Shown here piece by piece: positions 28,790 through 36,788 of a stretch of DNA of 51,005 nucleotides. Origin of the DNA: Selenomonadaceae bacterium (lineage in GTDB: Bacteria > Bacillota > Negativicutes > Selenomonadales > Selenomonadaceae). Location of the stretch: contig JAFUTY010000034.1 of the NCBI GenBank assembly GCA_017484005.1, positions 1-51,005 of the forward strand, written 5' to 3'. The notes beneath the pieces are model-generated. The model saw nothing but the letters and a program-made list of their open reading frames with translations, searched no databases and was not told where the DNA came from. Position numbers and translations under genes: made by a program. Numbering within the stretch: the first letter of the stretch is position 1; each line of letters starts with the position of its first letter.

Positions 28790-29632
28790 ATGGAATTTCG
28801 AGATTACACTGAAATAGTTTTTGAATCTGGCAACGTTCTCTCGGCAAAAATGTTGGAGGAGACCTATCGATATCCGCGCGATTTCTTGAAAGTCTTTCAC
28901 AATAAATTTTGCAATGGAATTGTTGCGGGACTTGATTTTGAAACACGAGACAATGATGTATATTTGACTTCAGGCATCGTCAAAATGAATGGAAGATTTT
29001 TCATCTTGTCCGAAGATGTGAATCTTGACGAGTGGTTTAAGTCTCAAAATTTGGAATCGCAAGCGGATTATTGCTTGTTTTTGAATTACGAAGATGTTTT
29101 GGAGGGCTTGAATTTTGGAATTTCATCGCAAAGCCGATTGACACTTCAAATTAAAAATAGACAATCCTCCAATTCTCTGTTGCTCGGGAAATATCGATGC
29201 CGGTCAGATGTCGGGATATTATTGCCGAGTCTAAATTCTTCCAGAGATCCTTTCGAGGAATTTGTTCAACCGTCATTTTTACAATTGTTAGACGCTGAAT
29301 ATGCACATCCTCGCGGAGGATTGACGTATCATCCATTGATTTTTCGAGCGATTCAGAATTACTTGGAGCAGAAATTTCCATTGTCTCCATATGATTTCAC
29401 TCTTTTAACTGAGATCCAAAATCACGGAATCGTTGCGAAATCGACGTTGAAAAGTTATATTGCAGTCAATCAAAAAATTTCTTCGATATCTGATCAAATG
29501 ACAAATGAGGAACTTTTCCAGATGCTTGTCAAATGTGTACAGATACCATATAAACCAATGGCGCAATATGAATCGATTTCCAAACAAAATAGCGATGAAA
29601 TTCGATTGAGACGTCAAAGCAAATTGATCTGA
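28790..29632 (+). CDS. Uncharacterised last gene of the locus, possibly baseplate/receptor-type
   Basis: 280 residues, 8 bases after the large Hsp70 gene. The N-terminal half (SGNVLSAKMLEETYRYPRDF, IVAGLDFETRDNDVYLTSGI and MNGRFFIL) has the pattern of phage or type VI baseplate proteins that place a substrate-facing beta-domain after a short helix, faintly recalling TssK-like shells. The similarity is too weak to name a family. The C-terminal 100 residues are helical. It ends 15 bases before a strong terminator and so closes the transcript. Confidence 0.5.
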   Translation: MEFRDYTEIVFESGNVLSAKMLEETYRYPRDFLKVFHNKFCNGIVAGLDFETRDNDVYLTSGIVKMNGRFFILSEDVNLDEWFKSQNLESQADYCLFLNYEDVLEGLNFGISSQSRLTLQIKNRQSSNSLLLGKYRCRSDVGILLPSLNSSRDPFEEFVQPSFLQLLDAEYAHPRGGLTYHPLIFRAIQNYLEQKFPLSPYDFTLLTEIQNHGIVAKSTLKSYIAVNQKISSISDQMTNEELFQMLVKCVQIPYKPMAQYESISKQNSDEIRLRRQSKLI

Positions 29633-29646
29633 ATTCCGAACAAAAA

Positions 29647-29680
29647 GATCCCCGATAGATCAAGCGATCTGTCGGGGATC
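29647..29680. terminator. Bidirectional terminator between the array and aroF
   Basis: Perfect-to-near-perfect inverted repeat: arms GATCCCCGATAGATC (29647-29661) and GATCTGTCGGGGATC (29666-29680), loop AAGC, an A run on the left and a T run on the right. It lies between convergent genes and fits both. Confidence 0.9.
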
Positions 29681-29703
29681 TTTTTTATTTCCGTGAAAAT
29701 TAA

Positions 29704-30735
29704 TCAAAGAACCTGCGGAATGATTTTCTCGTCCTGCATGAATTTTTTGATTTTGAAAACTGAATCCATGATGTCGCGATAATGTTCCGGCGTCAATGAT
29801 TGAGGTCCATCGCTCAATGCTTTTGCAGGATTTGGATGAACTTCCATCATTAATCCATCCGCTCCAGCCGCGATCGCTGCCAACGCCATCGGTTTTACCA
29901 TTCTCCATTTTCCAGTTCCGTGCGACGGATCAACAATTATCGGTAGATGTGACAGATGTTTGACTGCCGCGACAGCACTCATATCGAGCGTGTTTCGAGT
30001 GTAAGTTTCATAAGTTCGAATTCCGCGCTCACATAAAACGACGTTCGGATTTCCTTCATTAATAATATATTCCGCGGCGTTGAGCCATTCATCGATTGTT
30101 GCAGCTAATCCGCGTTTCAACAGAATCGGCTTTCCACATTTTCCAACTTCCTTGAGCAATCCAAAATTCTGCATATTCCGCGCACCGATTTGTAACATAT
30201 CTGCATATTCCGCGACAACTTCGATCGCTTCGACTGTCGTGACTTCAGTGACAACTTTCAATCCAGTTTTTTCTCGAGCTTCAGCCAAAAATTTCAATCC
30301 CTGCTCTTCTAAACCTTGGAATGAATATGGCGACGTGCGAGGTTTATATGCTCCGCCGCGAAGAAATTGAGCTCCTCCAGATTTGACAAGTTCTGCCGAT
30401 TCTAAAAGCTGTTCGCGAGATTCAACAGCGCATGGTCCAGCCATGACAACAATATTTTCGCCGCCGATTGGAATTCCTGCAACGTTGATAATGCTCGGCG
30501 TTGGATGAAATTCACGGCTCGCCAATTTATAACTCTTTGAAATCGCGACAGTCTGCTCAACTCCATCCATTGCATCGAGCGGCACAGAGCTCAATCGATT
30601 TTTATCACCGATAACTGCGACGATTTTCTGCTGCTCGCCAACTGTGATTTTCGTTTTGAGCCCAACATTTTCAATCGCGCTGACAACATCCTCGATATTT
30701 TTTTGAGTTGCCTCCGGAGTCATAATGATAACCAT
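29704..30735 (-). CDS. aroF: 3-deoxy-7-phosphoheptulonate (DAHP) synthase, AroF type
   Basis: Condenses phosphoenolpyruvate and erythrose 4-phosphate in the first step of aromatic amino acid synthesis. The 343-residue protein is of the single-domain-plus-N-terminal-regulatory type common in Firmicutes: an N-terminal ferredoxin-like part (~1-70), then VMAGPCAVES, GGAYKPRTSPYSFQG, LLKRGLAATIDEW and IVDPSHGTGK, all catalytic-site motifs. The start is placed at the ATG at 30735, 8 bases after GGAGGAA. It follows pheA on the same strand, matching a shared role in aromatic amino acid synthesis. Confidence 0.95.
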   Translation of the reverse strand: MVIIMTPEATQKNIEDVVSAIENVGLKTKITVGEQQKIVAVIGDKNRLSSVPLDAMDGVEQTVAISKSYKLASREFHPTPSIINVAGIPIGGENIVVMAGPCAVESREQLLESAELVKSGGAQFLRGGAYKPRTSPYSFQGLEEQGLKFLAEAREKTGLKVVTEVTTVEAIEVVAEYADMLQIGARNMQNFGLLKEVGKCGKPILLKRGLAATIDEWLNAAEYIINEGNPNVVLCERGIRTYETYTRNTLDMSAVAAVKHLSHLPIIVDPSHGTGKWRMVKPMALAAIAAGADGLMMEVHPNPAKALSDGPQSLTPEHYRDIMDSVFKIKKFMQDEKIIPQVL

Positions 30736-30789
30736 AAAAAAATTCCTCCTCAAATTTGTACTAAGAATCGATTTCGAGTATAAGTTTGA

Positions 30790-31674
30790 TCAATTTTTCG
30801 CAATGATAACTGGAAACTCTCCTAAATTTTTCAGCCACAAAGTTTTTCGAGAAACGGCTGTGAGCGATTCGTCAATCAACATTCGATGCAATTCGCGCGA
30901 TCGATTTTTTGGCGCATTCATTTCCAAATCAAAAAAGAAAATATATGTTCCCAATTCAGTCTTGGCAGGTCGAGATTCGATTCGAGTCAAATTAACATTT
31001 CGATGCGCAAATTCTTCCAATACACTGCATAGCTCGCCAGACTTCTTTCCATCGATGTAGCAGATTATCAAAATTTTTGACGGCAGATTTGGATCTTCAA
31101 TCGATTCAAAATCCTTCCGCGCAATTTGAAAAAATCGAGTGCTGTTTGAACTGTTATCTTGAATCTCTCGAGCGAATTCGATTAATGAATTCAATTCTCC
31201 CGCCCGCTGAGTACAAATTGCGGCAAATCCATCCTCAACGCTCGATTTTCCGACGATTTCCGCGGCTTTTGATGTTGAACTCGTCGCGACAATTTCTGCA
31301 TCGGGAAGATTTTTTCGAATGAATTCTCGACATTGCGACAATGCTTGAGGATGTGAAAAAACTTTTTTGATCGATTGGCAATTTTGTTTGATCATCATTG
31401 AATTATGAACGCTCCAGACCAATTCGCGAACTATTTTGAGATCATCGAGTCTAGCTAGAGTGTCTAGCGTGATATTGACTGATCCCTCGAGCGAATTTTC
31501 AACTGGCACGAATGCTGAATCGATTGAGCCTTCCGCGACGTTTGAAATTGCTTCGTCGATCGTTGGAAAAATTTTCAGATCGAATTGATCTTCGAGTTTT
31601 GAGTTTAGATATCGTGCCGCTGCTTCAGAATGAGTTCCGATTGGTCCTAGAATTCCCATAGATTTCGATTTCAA
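30790..31674 (-). CDS. pheA: Prephenate dehydratase
   Basis: Converts prephenate to phenylpyruvate in phenylalanine synthesis. 294 residues: GPIGTHSEAAARY at the start, a catalytic NSTRF motif near 180, then a C-terminal ACT regulatory domain with the ESRPAK motif that binds phenylalanine. The start is a TTG with AGGTGA about 9 bases upstream; an ATG five codons later is the alternative. A terminator-like hairpin with a T run lies just before its ribosome binding site. aroF follows 54 bases downstream. Confidence 0.93.
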   Translation of the reverse strand: MKSKSMGILGPIGTHSEAAARYLNSKLEDQFDLKIFPTIDEAISNVAEGSIDSAFVPVENSLEGSVNITLDTLARLDDLKIVRELVWSVHNSMMIKQNCQSIKKVFSHPQALSQCREFIRKNLPDAEIVATSSTSKAAEIVGKSSVEDGFAAICTQRAGELNSLIEFAREIQDNSSNSTRFFQIARKDFESIEDPNLPSKILIICYIDGKKSGELCSVLEEFAHRNVNLTRIESRPAKTELGTYIFFFDLEMNAPKNRSRELHRMLIDESLTAVSRKTLWLKNLGEFPVIIAKN

Positions 31675-31691
31675 TTCTCATTCACCTACGC

Positions 31692-31717
31692 AAAAAAAAT
31701 TCCCCGCGATGGGGGAA
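31692..31717 (-). terminator. Short hairpin with T run between the exonuclease gene and pheA
   Basis: On the minus strand, arms TTCCCC/GGGGAA around a six-base loop are followed by eight T. It lies right after the exonuclease stop and only a few bases before the pheA ribosome binding site, so it could end the exonuclease transcript or attenuate pheA. Confidence 0.7.
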
Positions 31718-31720
31718 AAT

Positions 31721-32416
31721 TCAACTGCTGAAATTGAAATTTGCAAGTTCCGGACAAAGATCCGCGATCGATGAGGTCAAAACTTCGCGACTTAACATGT
31801 TTTTGATTGGACTCATAACCTGCTGAAATTTTTCGTCATCCTGCATCAGAATTAGAATTTCCGCGGTATTGACTGAATCGGCGAGCGCAGTGTGAGCCAT
31901 GCCCTCGAAATTTTTATTCATCGCGCCAATTGCATGCTGCAGTGACAGCGTCGCTCGAAGTCCAAGTTTCGAATCAAATTCACGCTGCAAATCAATCCAC
32001 GCCTGCTCGAGTTTTTTTGTATCGAATGACTCGAGTTTGAATTTCGATTCATTGCGGATCTGCTTGATATCTGAATCGCTCCACGAATAAAATCTGACGT
32101 TTGAAAAATTAATCGCGCTGAGATTTTGATCCTCGAGATTTTTTTCCAGCACCCATTCGAGAAATTTTTTGAACGCAACAGGAAATTTATCTGCATTCGC
32201 AACTTTCTCATTTGTGATTTTGGTGAGCTGTGTGATGTTTGGCTTTATATCTTTATCCGGACGAACGTAAGCCTGATACTCGCTGATTTTTTCGAATCGA
32301 TCATCGAGCTTGACTGCACCGATTTCGATTATCTCCTCCGCGAGCGCATTGAATGGTCTGCCTTTTCGTCTATAGCTGACTGGATTCATTTCCAAATCTA
32401 CGACGATGTGAAACAT
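31721..32416 (-). CDS. DEDDh-type 3'-5' exonuclease
   Basis: 231 residues of the DnaQ-like exonuclease superfamily: VVDLEMNP (the DxE of ExoI), a central NFSNVRFYSWSDSDIKQI (ExoII Asp), and HTALADSVNTAEI (His and Asp of ExoIII). It is the size of stand-alone exonucleases annotated as KapD/ERI-1 type, which act on RNA or DNA 3' ends; the substrate here is not determined. The ATG follows GGAGGGAGATA. Confidence 0.85.
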   Translation of the reverse strand: MFHIVVDLEMNPVSYRRKGRPFNALAEEIIEIGAVKLDDRFEKISEYQAYVRPDKDIKPNITQLTKITNEKVANADKFPVAFKKFLEWVLEKNLEDQNLSAINFSNVRFYSWSDSDIKQIRNESKFKLESFDTKKLEQAWIDLQREFDSKLGLRATLSLQHAIGAMNKNFEGMAHTALADSVNTAEILILMQDDEKFQQVMSPIKNMLSREVLTSSIADLCPELANFNFSS

Positions 32417-32485
32417 TATCTCCCTCCGATCGGATTCTCAAAAATTTTGTGACGGAGGCTATTCTAACTTATAGGGGAAGTTTTT

Positions 32486-33613
32486 TCAAACCTGCAGCAA
32501 TTTTGACACTGAATCGATTTTTGCGACGGCTGAAATTTCATCCATTAGCGTCGTGTGATGCGTGAATATATGCGCGAAAGATTGAATGCAGCGAATGATT
32601 TCATCTTTCGATTTTGCGTTGAGATATATCATTGCGAATTGTTGAAACTTATACATTATGACGAAGAAAAAATAATTTTGGAGTGTCGAAAGATCGCTGA
32701 ATCGATACGGAAAAAGCTGAATCCAACATTCATTGACTAGATAATTTTCGAAAATCGTTGAGAATCTATCGAGCGTTTTGAATTTGTCGAGTGATATTGA
32801 ATTAAAATTGATCCGTTGAAAATACTTGCGAATCTCTGGACGAAATTCTGTCGATCTTTCACGAATTGAATCGATCAATTTTTTCATGATCTGTAAAAAT
32901 TCCTCGGGATTGAATTTGATCTTCCGAGAAATTTTGGGGAGATCCTCGCGCATGAATTTTTCCGAGACACAAAAAATCTCGAGCGTCTCGATATTTTTAC
33001 GAAGATCTTCGGCTGAATCTCCTCCGCCCCATCGAATATCTCCAACTTTTTCCAGAAAAAATTCGAGCGTCAACAATCGCTGATCTATTGATATTTTTCG
33101 ATTCTGCAAAATTCGAGTTATTGCGAGCTGAAGACTTAATACATTTTCAACTTCAATTTCTCGAAGTCCAATGCATACATCGATGTAAAAATTGGGACGA
33201 TCGCCGAGTAAAAAATCGAATTCGATCGGCTGATTCTGCCGCAGTATCAAATTCGCCGCGACTGGACATGAAAGTGTCAAGATTCGCTCGAAAAATCTTC
33301 CGCCCATGAATTTATTCTGCCGCGGAAATTCTCGACAAGTTTGAGATAAAAACGACTCGCCATGGGATTTTTGAATTTTGCACAGATGATCGCTGTCGAG
33401 ATTTGGACAAGATCCATTCAATTTCATTTTGAAAATTCGAGATTTGAGCTCCTCGTTCCACTCGATATTTGGAATTTTGAGTTCGAGATATTTTTTGTAA
33501 GTTTCATCATCTATATCAATTGCCCAATCACGGCAGCACATCGAATTGCATTTTGAGCCGTCACATTGAAACTTCGAAACGATTTTAGGCTGAATTATTG
33601 TGACTTTTTCCAT
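32486..33613 (-). CDS. fliB: FliB-like lysine-N-methylase (YkgJ-type cysteine cluster)
   Basis: 375 residues. The N-terminus has the metal-binding Cys cluster of FliB, which methylates lysines of flagellin: CDGSKCNSMCCRDW near 17-30, CPNLDSDHLCKI and SQTCREFP. Only the N-terminal third is well conserved in this family; the rest is helical. No flagellin or other flagellar gene is visible in the window, so the target may lie elsewhere or differ. It starts 9 bases after the nth stop and is probably co-transcribed with it. Confidence 0.8.
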   Translation of the reverse strand: MEKVTIIQPKIVSKFQCDGSKCNSMCCRDWAIDIDDETYKKYLELKIPNIEWNEELKSRIFKMKLNGSCPNLDSDHLCKIQKSHGESFLSQTCREFPRQNKFMGGRFFERILTLSCPVAANLILRQNQPIEFDFLLGDRPNFYIDVCIGLREIEVENVLSLQLAITRILQNRKISIDQRLLTLEFFLEKVGDIRWGGGDSAEDLRKNIETLEIFCVSEKFMREDLPKISRKIKFNPEEFLQIMKKLIDSIRERSTEFRPEIRKYFQRINFNSISLDKFKTLDRFSTIFENYLVNECWIQLFPYRFSDLSTLQNYFFFVIMYKFQQFAMIYLNAKSKDEIIRCIQSFAHIFTHHTTLMDEISAVAKIDSVSKLLQV

Positions 33614-33622
33614 TGATTATAC

Positions 33623-34246
33623 CTATTCAACACTCGACGGGCAAATTTTATTGAGTGGACATTCCGAACAATTTGGTTTTTTAGCATGACAAAGCAATCT
33701 TCCGTGCCAAATCAACCAATGATGCGCCGCTGACCATTTATCTTTGGGAATGACTCGTTGCAATCCTAATTCAACTTCGAGAGGAGTCTGCCCTTCCGCA
33801 AGTTTCAATCGATTTGCGACTCGAAAAACGTGAGTATCAACTGCAATCGCTGGAATTTTGAACTCGATACTCAAAACGACATTTGCAGTTTTTCGCCCGA
33901 CTCCAGGAAGCTCGATCAATCCATCGAAAGTTCGAGGGACACTGCTGTCATATTTTTCGAAGAGAATTTTGCTCGTCTCGAAAATATGTTTTGCCTTCGA
34001 ATGATAGAAGCCGCAAGGTTTTATTATCTCTTCCAAATTTTCCAAACCGAGCTCGAGAATTTTTTCTGGAGTGTTTGCGATTGGAAAAAGTTCCGCCGTG
34101 ACTTTATTAACCTGTCGATCTGTACATTGCGCTGAGAGAATCACTGCAACGAGCAATTCAAATGGCGACGAAAATTTCAATTGCGGAATCGCGTTGAGAT
34201 AAGTTTGTTCGAGCAACTCAAGCTGTCTCGACTTTAAATCCTCCAT
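33623..34246 (-). CDS. nth: Endonuclease III
   Basis: DNA glycosylase/AP lyase that removes oxidised pyrimidines. Features are the helix-hairpin-helix LPGVGRKTANVVLS with its catalytic Lys, the catalytic Asp in VDTHVFRVANRL, and the 4Fe-4S ligands C-x6-C-x2-C-x5-C in CHAKKPNCSECPLNKIC at the C-terminus. The ATG at 34246 follows GGAGGGATT and gives 207 residues, normal for the family. An upstream in-frame ATG at 34294 is less likely. Confidence 0.96.
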   Translation of the reverse strand: MEDLKSRQLELLEQTYLNAIPQLKFSSPFELLVAVILSAQCTDRQVNKVTAELFPIANTPEKILELGLENLEEIIKPCGFYHSKAKHIFETSKILFEKYDSSVPRTFDGLIELPGVGRKTANVVLSIEFKIPAIAVDTHVFRVANRLKLAEGQTPLEVELGLQRVIPKDKWSAAHHWLIWHGRLLCHAKKPNCSECPLNKICPSSVE

Positions 34247-34313
34247 GTTGAATCCCTCCCGCGTGAATTTTTCGACATGAATCTGAAAATTCATTTCTCA
34301 CAAACAAAAAAAA

Positions 34314-34350
34314 GATCCCCGATTGATCCTAAAAAAGATCGATCGGGGAT
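34314..34350 (-). terminator. Intrinsic terminator after the lpxL duplication
   Basis: Arms GATCCCCGATTGATC (34314-34328) and GATCGATCGGGGAT (34337-34350), with an A run on the left that becomes a T run on the minus strand. It closes the lipid A/Kdo operon. Part of it is repeated, degenerate, at 34541-34562 between the two lpxL copies. Confidence 0.85.
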
Positions 34351-34359
34351 TTTTAATTT

Positions 34360-34543
34360 GGAAATTTATTTGTGATGTTTACCAGTCTTAGCCATTTCAA
34401 TCGGAGTATTCCAGCGTTTTTGAAACCAGAGCCATTGAGTTGGATTTTCACGAATGATTTTTTCAATGATTCGAGTCATTTGTTCCGTGAGATCAAAGAG
34501 ATCCTTTTCAGAATTGTCATGATCTTCATATCGCAAAACCTCT
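34360..34543 (-). pseudogene. Untranslated second copy of the lpxL 3' end
   Basis: Matches 34562-34745 at an offset of 202 bases with 7 mismatches in 184. It keeps the same stop codon and encodes the last ~60 residues of LpxL, but has no start of its own and lies after the lpxL stop. Apart from a two-residue change (GDS to DNS) most mismatches are synonymous, as in the mfd case. An ATG at 34668 in another frame of lpxL could run into it, but this has no ribosome binding site I would trust. Confidence 0.8.
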
Positions 34544-34561
34544 AAAAAGATTGATCGATTC

Positions 34562-34745
34562 GGAAATTTATTTGTGATGTTTACCAGTCTTTGCCATTTC
34601 GATCGGAGTATTCCAGCGTTTTTGAAACCAGAGCCATTGAGTTGGATTTTCACGAATGATTTTTTCAATAATTCGAGTCATTTGTTCCGTGAGATCAAAG
34701 AGATCCTTTTCAGAATCGCCGTGATCCTCATATCGCAAAACCTCT
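34562..34745 (-). repeat. 3' segment of lpxL duplicated at 34360-34543
   Basis: The copy inside the intact gene. The duplicated unit of 202 bases also carries a degenerate half of the operon terminator. Confidence 0.85.
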
Positions 34746-35458
34746 CCAATGACAACTCGATGCCTTCCATCCTCGCGTCGCAAAATGAATGCAGGCAAAA
34801 TCGGTGCATGGAATTTTTTGGCGAAAACCGCTGGACCTAATGGTGTCGATGCAGTTTTACCGAGAAAATTTATGAATGCTCCGCCCGGACCTCCATCTTG
34901 ATCCGCCAAAAATCCAAGAATTTTTCCAGCCTTCAACGCTCGACCTGCCGCCAATAATTCAGACGTTCCGCGATTGAAAATTTCAACATGAATTGTCGCG
35001 CGAAGATCATCTAACACTCGCGAATATTCTTGATTCGGCTGCAATTTTGCGATCGCTGTGACAGGCATTCCATTCAATGAAAACGCCGCTGATAACCATT
35101 CCCACGTCCCAATATGTCCCGTCAAAACTACAACTCCATGTCCTTCCGCAAGAGCATCCCGCATTCGTTCCAAATGATCGATTTCGATATACTCACCCAG
35201 ATTTTTTTCGTTAAGATTAGGCATATATAGTATATCAAACACATTTCTCGCGAGATTTATGAATGATTTGCGCACAATTTTCTTCGCTTCATCCTCACTC
35301 ACACCGAGCGCAGGCATCATCTGCTGAATCGCCCGATTTCGCTGTTTTTTGATTAATAAATAGTATAAATGACCAAAAATTTTTCCAATCCACAGCACGA
35401 AATCATACGGCAGAAGTCGAATCAGTCGGCTGAGCAGCATTAATGTATTGTATAGCAT
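34568..35458 (-). CDS. lpxL: Lipid A biosynthesis acyltransferase (LpxL/HtrB family)
   Basis: Adds a secondary acyl chain to Kdo2-lipid A at the inner membrane. 296 residues with a short hydrophobic N-terminus, the catalytic HxxxxE motif (GHIGTWEW near 114), a GTSELLAAGRALKAG segment and the conserved FLADQDGGPGGAFINFLG region. The final 60 residues are duplicated downstream. The gene starts just 3 bases after kdsC ends, so it belongs to the lipid A/Kdo operon. Confidence 0.92.
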   Translation of the reverse strand: MLYNTLMLLSRLIRLLPYDFVLWIGKIFGHLYYLLIKKQRNRAIQQMMPALGVSEDEAKKIVRKSFINLARNVFDILYMPNLNEKNLGEYIEIDHLERMRDALAEGHGVVVLTGHIGTWEWLSAAFSLNGMPVTAIAKLQPNQEYSRVLDDLRATIHVEIFNRGTSELLAAGRALKAGKILGFLADQDGGPGGAFINFLGKTASTPLGPAVFAKKFHAPILPAFILRREDGRHRVVIGEVLRYEDHGDSEKDLFDLTEQMTRIIEKIIRENPTQWLWFQKRWNTPIEMAKTGKHHK

Positions 35459-35461
35459 TTC

Positions 35462-35995
35462 TCACCTTGAATATTCATCAACAATATTTTGCCAGCGATT
35501 TTGCGATTTAAGGATAAATTCAATGATTTCGCGAGCTGCACCATGCCCACCATCGAATTCCGATACAATTTTGGCGATATTTCGAACATCTTCAACCGCA
35601 TCGTTGACTGCCGCTGGAAGTCCGATTCGAGTCATTATCGGCAAATCGATCAAATCATCGCCGACATAACAGATTTGATCTTCCGTGACGTTGAAGAATT
35701 TTTTTGCATCTTCGAAAGCGTCGCGTTTATTGAGATTCCCCTGCCATGTCTTATCGATTCCAGTCTCCCGCGCGCGAATTTCGACAATTTCAGATTTTCG
35801 TCCAGTGATTATCGCAAGTTTCAAGCCCGCTCGATGCGCAATCGTGATTCCCAATCCATCGCGACAGTTGAAAGATTTGAAAAGCTCGCCATTCGACGAA
35901 ATATTTATCGAGCCATCTGTCAAAACTCCATCGACGTCGAAAATGATCAGTTGAATTTTTTTTGCGCATTCAATCGCGTCAGTTTTGATTTTCAT
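35462..35995 (-). CDS. kdsC: 3-deoxy-D-manno-octulosonate 8-phosphate phosphatase
   Basis: HAD-family phosphatase that converts Kdo 8-phosphate to Kdo. 177 residues, no cap domain, as in KdsC: FDVDGVLTDG, IITGRKSEIV, LNKRDAF and YVGDDLIDLPIM. The ATG at 35995 follows GAGGAGAAT; a longer upstream frame lacks support. It is followed directly by lpxL. Confidence 0.95.
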   Translation of the reverse strand: MKIKTDAIECAKKIQLIIFDVDGVLTDGSINISSNGELFKSFNCRDGLGITIAHRAGLKLAIITGRKSEIVEIRARETGIDKTWQGNLNKRDAFEDAKKFFNVTEDQICYVGDDLIDLPIMTRIGLPAAVNDAVEDVRNIAKIVSEFDGGHGAAREIIEFILKSQNRWQNIVDEYSR

Positions 35996-36057
35996 AAAAA
36001 TTCTCCTCGAAAAATTTCCACTATTTTTATCACTACATTCTGAATAGATCAAAAAAA

Positions 36058-36083
36058 GATCGGAAAGATTTCTCGATCCGATC
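36058..36083 (-). terminator. Weak terminator-like hairpin after the secreted-protein gene
   Basis: Arms GATCGG and CCGATC with an A run on the left that gives a T run on the minus strand. It is shorter than the other hairpins of the window and may only partly stop transcription before kdsC. Confidence 0.55.
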
Positions 36084-36092
36084 TTGAAAATT

Positions 36093-36704
36093 TTAATAAA
36101 TCATAACGCGATCTGATTCATCTTGCGTCATCTTGCGATTTTGAATGTTCGTGCCGCGATTTCGACTCTTCATTGGATATCGCGGATCTGCTTTTCGATA
36201 AATTGACAGTGCGATAACCTGTTTTGTCTGCCGATCGAACTGCTCAACGACTCCATTTTCGCCCTTGTAATCATTTATCGCGACAATTTTCACTCCGAGC
36301 TCTGGAAGATCTACCGTGCGCGGAGCAAATCCAGTGTGACAAGTGACTAAAACGATCCCTTCGATATCGCGAGCATTCAGAATTCCTTGAGACTGCCACC
36401 ATTCGATAGCCTCCGCGATTCCATGCGCATAATCGTAGTATTGCGAATTGTTGATCGTGATTCCATATTGATCATTGTCGTCGTGCCAGCCATGACAGAC
36501 AACTATCAGACAATTCGTCCCTGCGACATCTGAAAAATACAATTTGTGATCAAAATCGCCCTCATCGTTCAATGCATTGACTACACTCGTGACTGGAATA
36601 TCAAAATCGTAGTGCCATTCATTCGGATCAATTTTTTTTGCTGAGGCGTTTTGAGCGAACGTCACGAATAGAATCGCGAGGAGCATGAAAATTTTCCGTA
36701 CCAT
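36093..36704 (-). CDS. Secreted protein of unknown function
   Basis: 203 residues from the ATG at 36704, behind GAGGAGGTGATTATA. The start MVRKIFMLLAILFVTFAQ-NASA is a clear signal peptide ending in an Ala-x-Ala site. The mature part contains VVCHGWHDDNDQYG and VLVTCHTGF, His/Cys/Asp-containing stretches reminiscent of a hydrolase or caspase-like fold, but I cannot assign it. It lies inside the Kdo operon between kdsD and kdsC, where a periplasmic or envelope role is plausible. Confidence 0.75.
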   Translation of the reverse strand: MVRKIFMLLAILFVTFAQNASAKKIDPNEWHYDFDIPVTSVVNALNDEGDFDHKLYFSDVAGTNCLIVVCHGWHDDNDQYGITINNSQYYDYAHGIAEAIEWWQSQGILNARDIEGIVLVTCHTGFAPRTVDLPELGVKIVAINDYKGENGVVEQFDRQTKQVIALSIYRKADPRYPMKSRNRGTNIQNRKMTQDESDRVMIY

Positions 36705-36788
36705 TATAATCACCTCCTCGGAAAATTTTTTCTTCCGAATTCTAAATTCCAAATCGAAAATTTACATTAAATTCTGAAGCAAATTCGA

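Noticed and set aside
33616..33621. Perfect TATAAT on the minus strand next to the fliB start
   Set aside because: It ends two bases before the ATG, so transcription would begin inside the gene; the gene follows nth by 9 bases and is more likely read from there.
34366..34668. 100-codon frame as an independent small gene
   Set aside because: It starts inside lpxL in another frame without a ribosome binding site and runs into the duplicated lpxL tail; better explained as the repeat.
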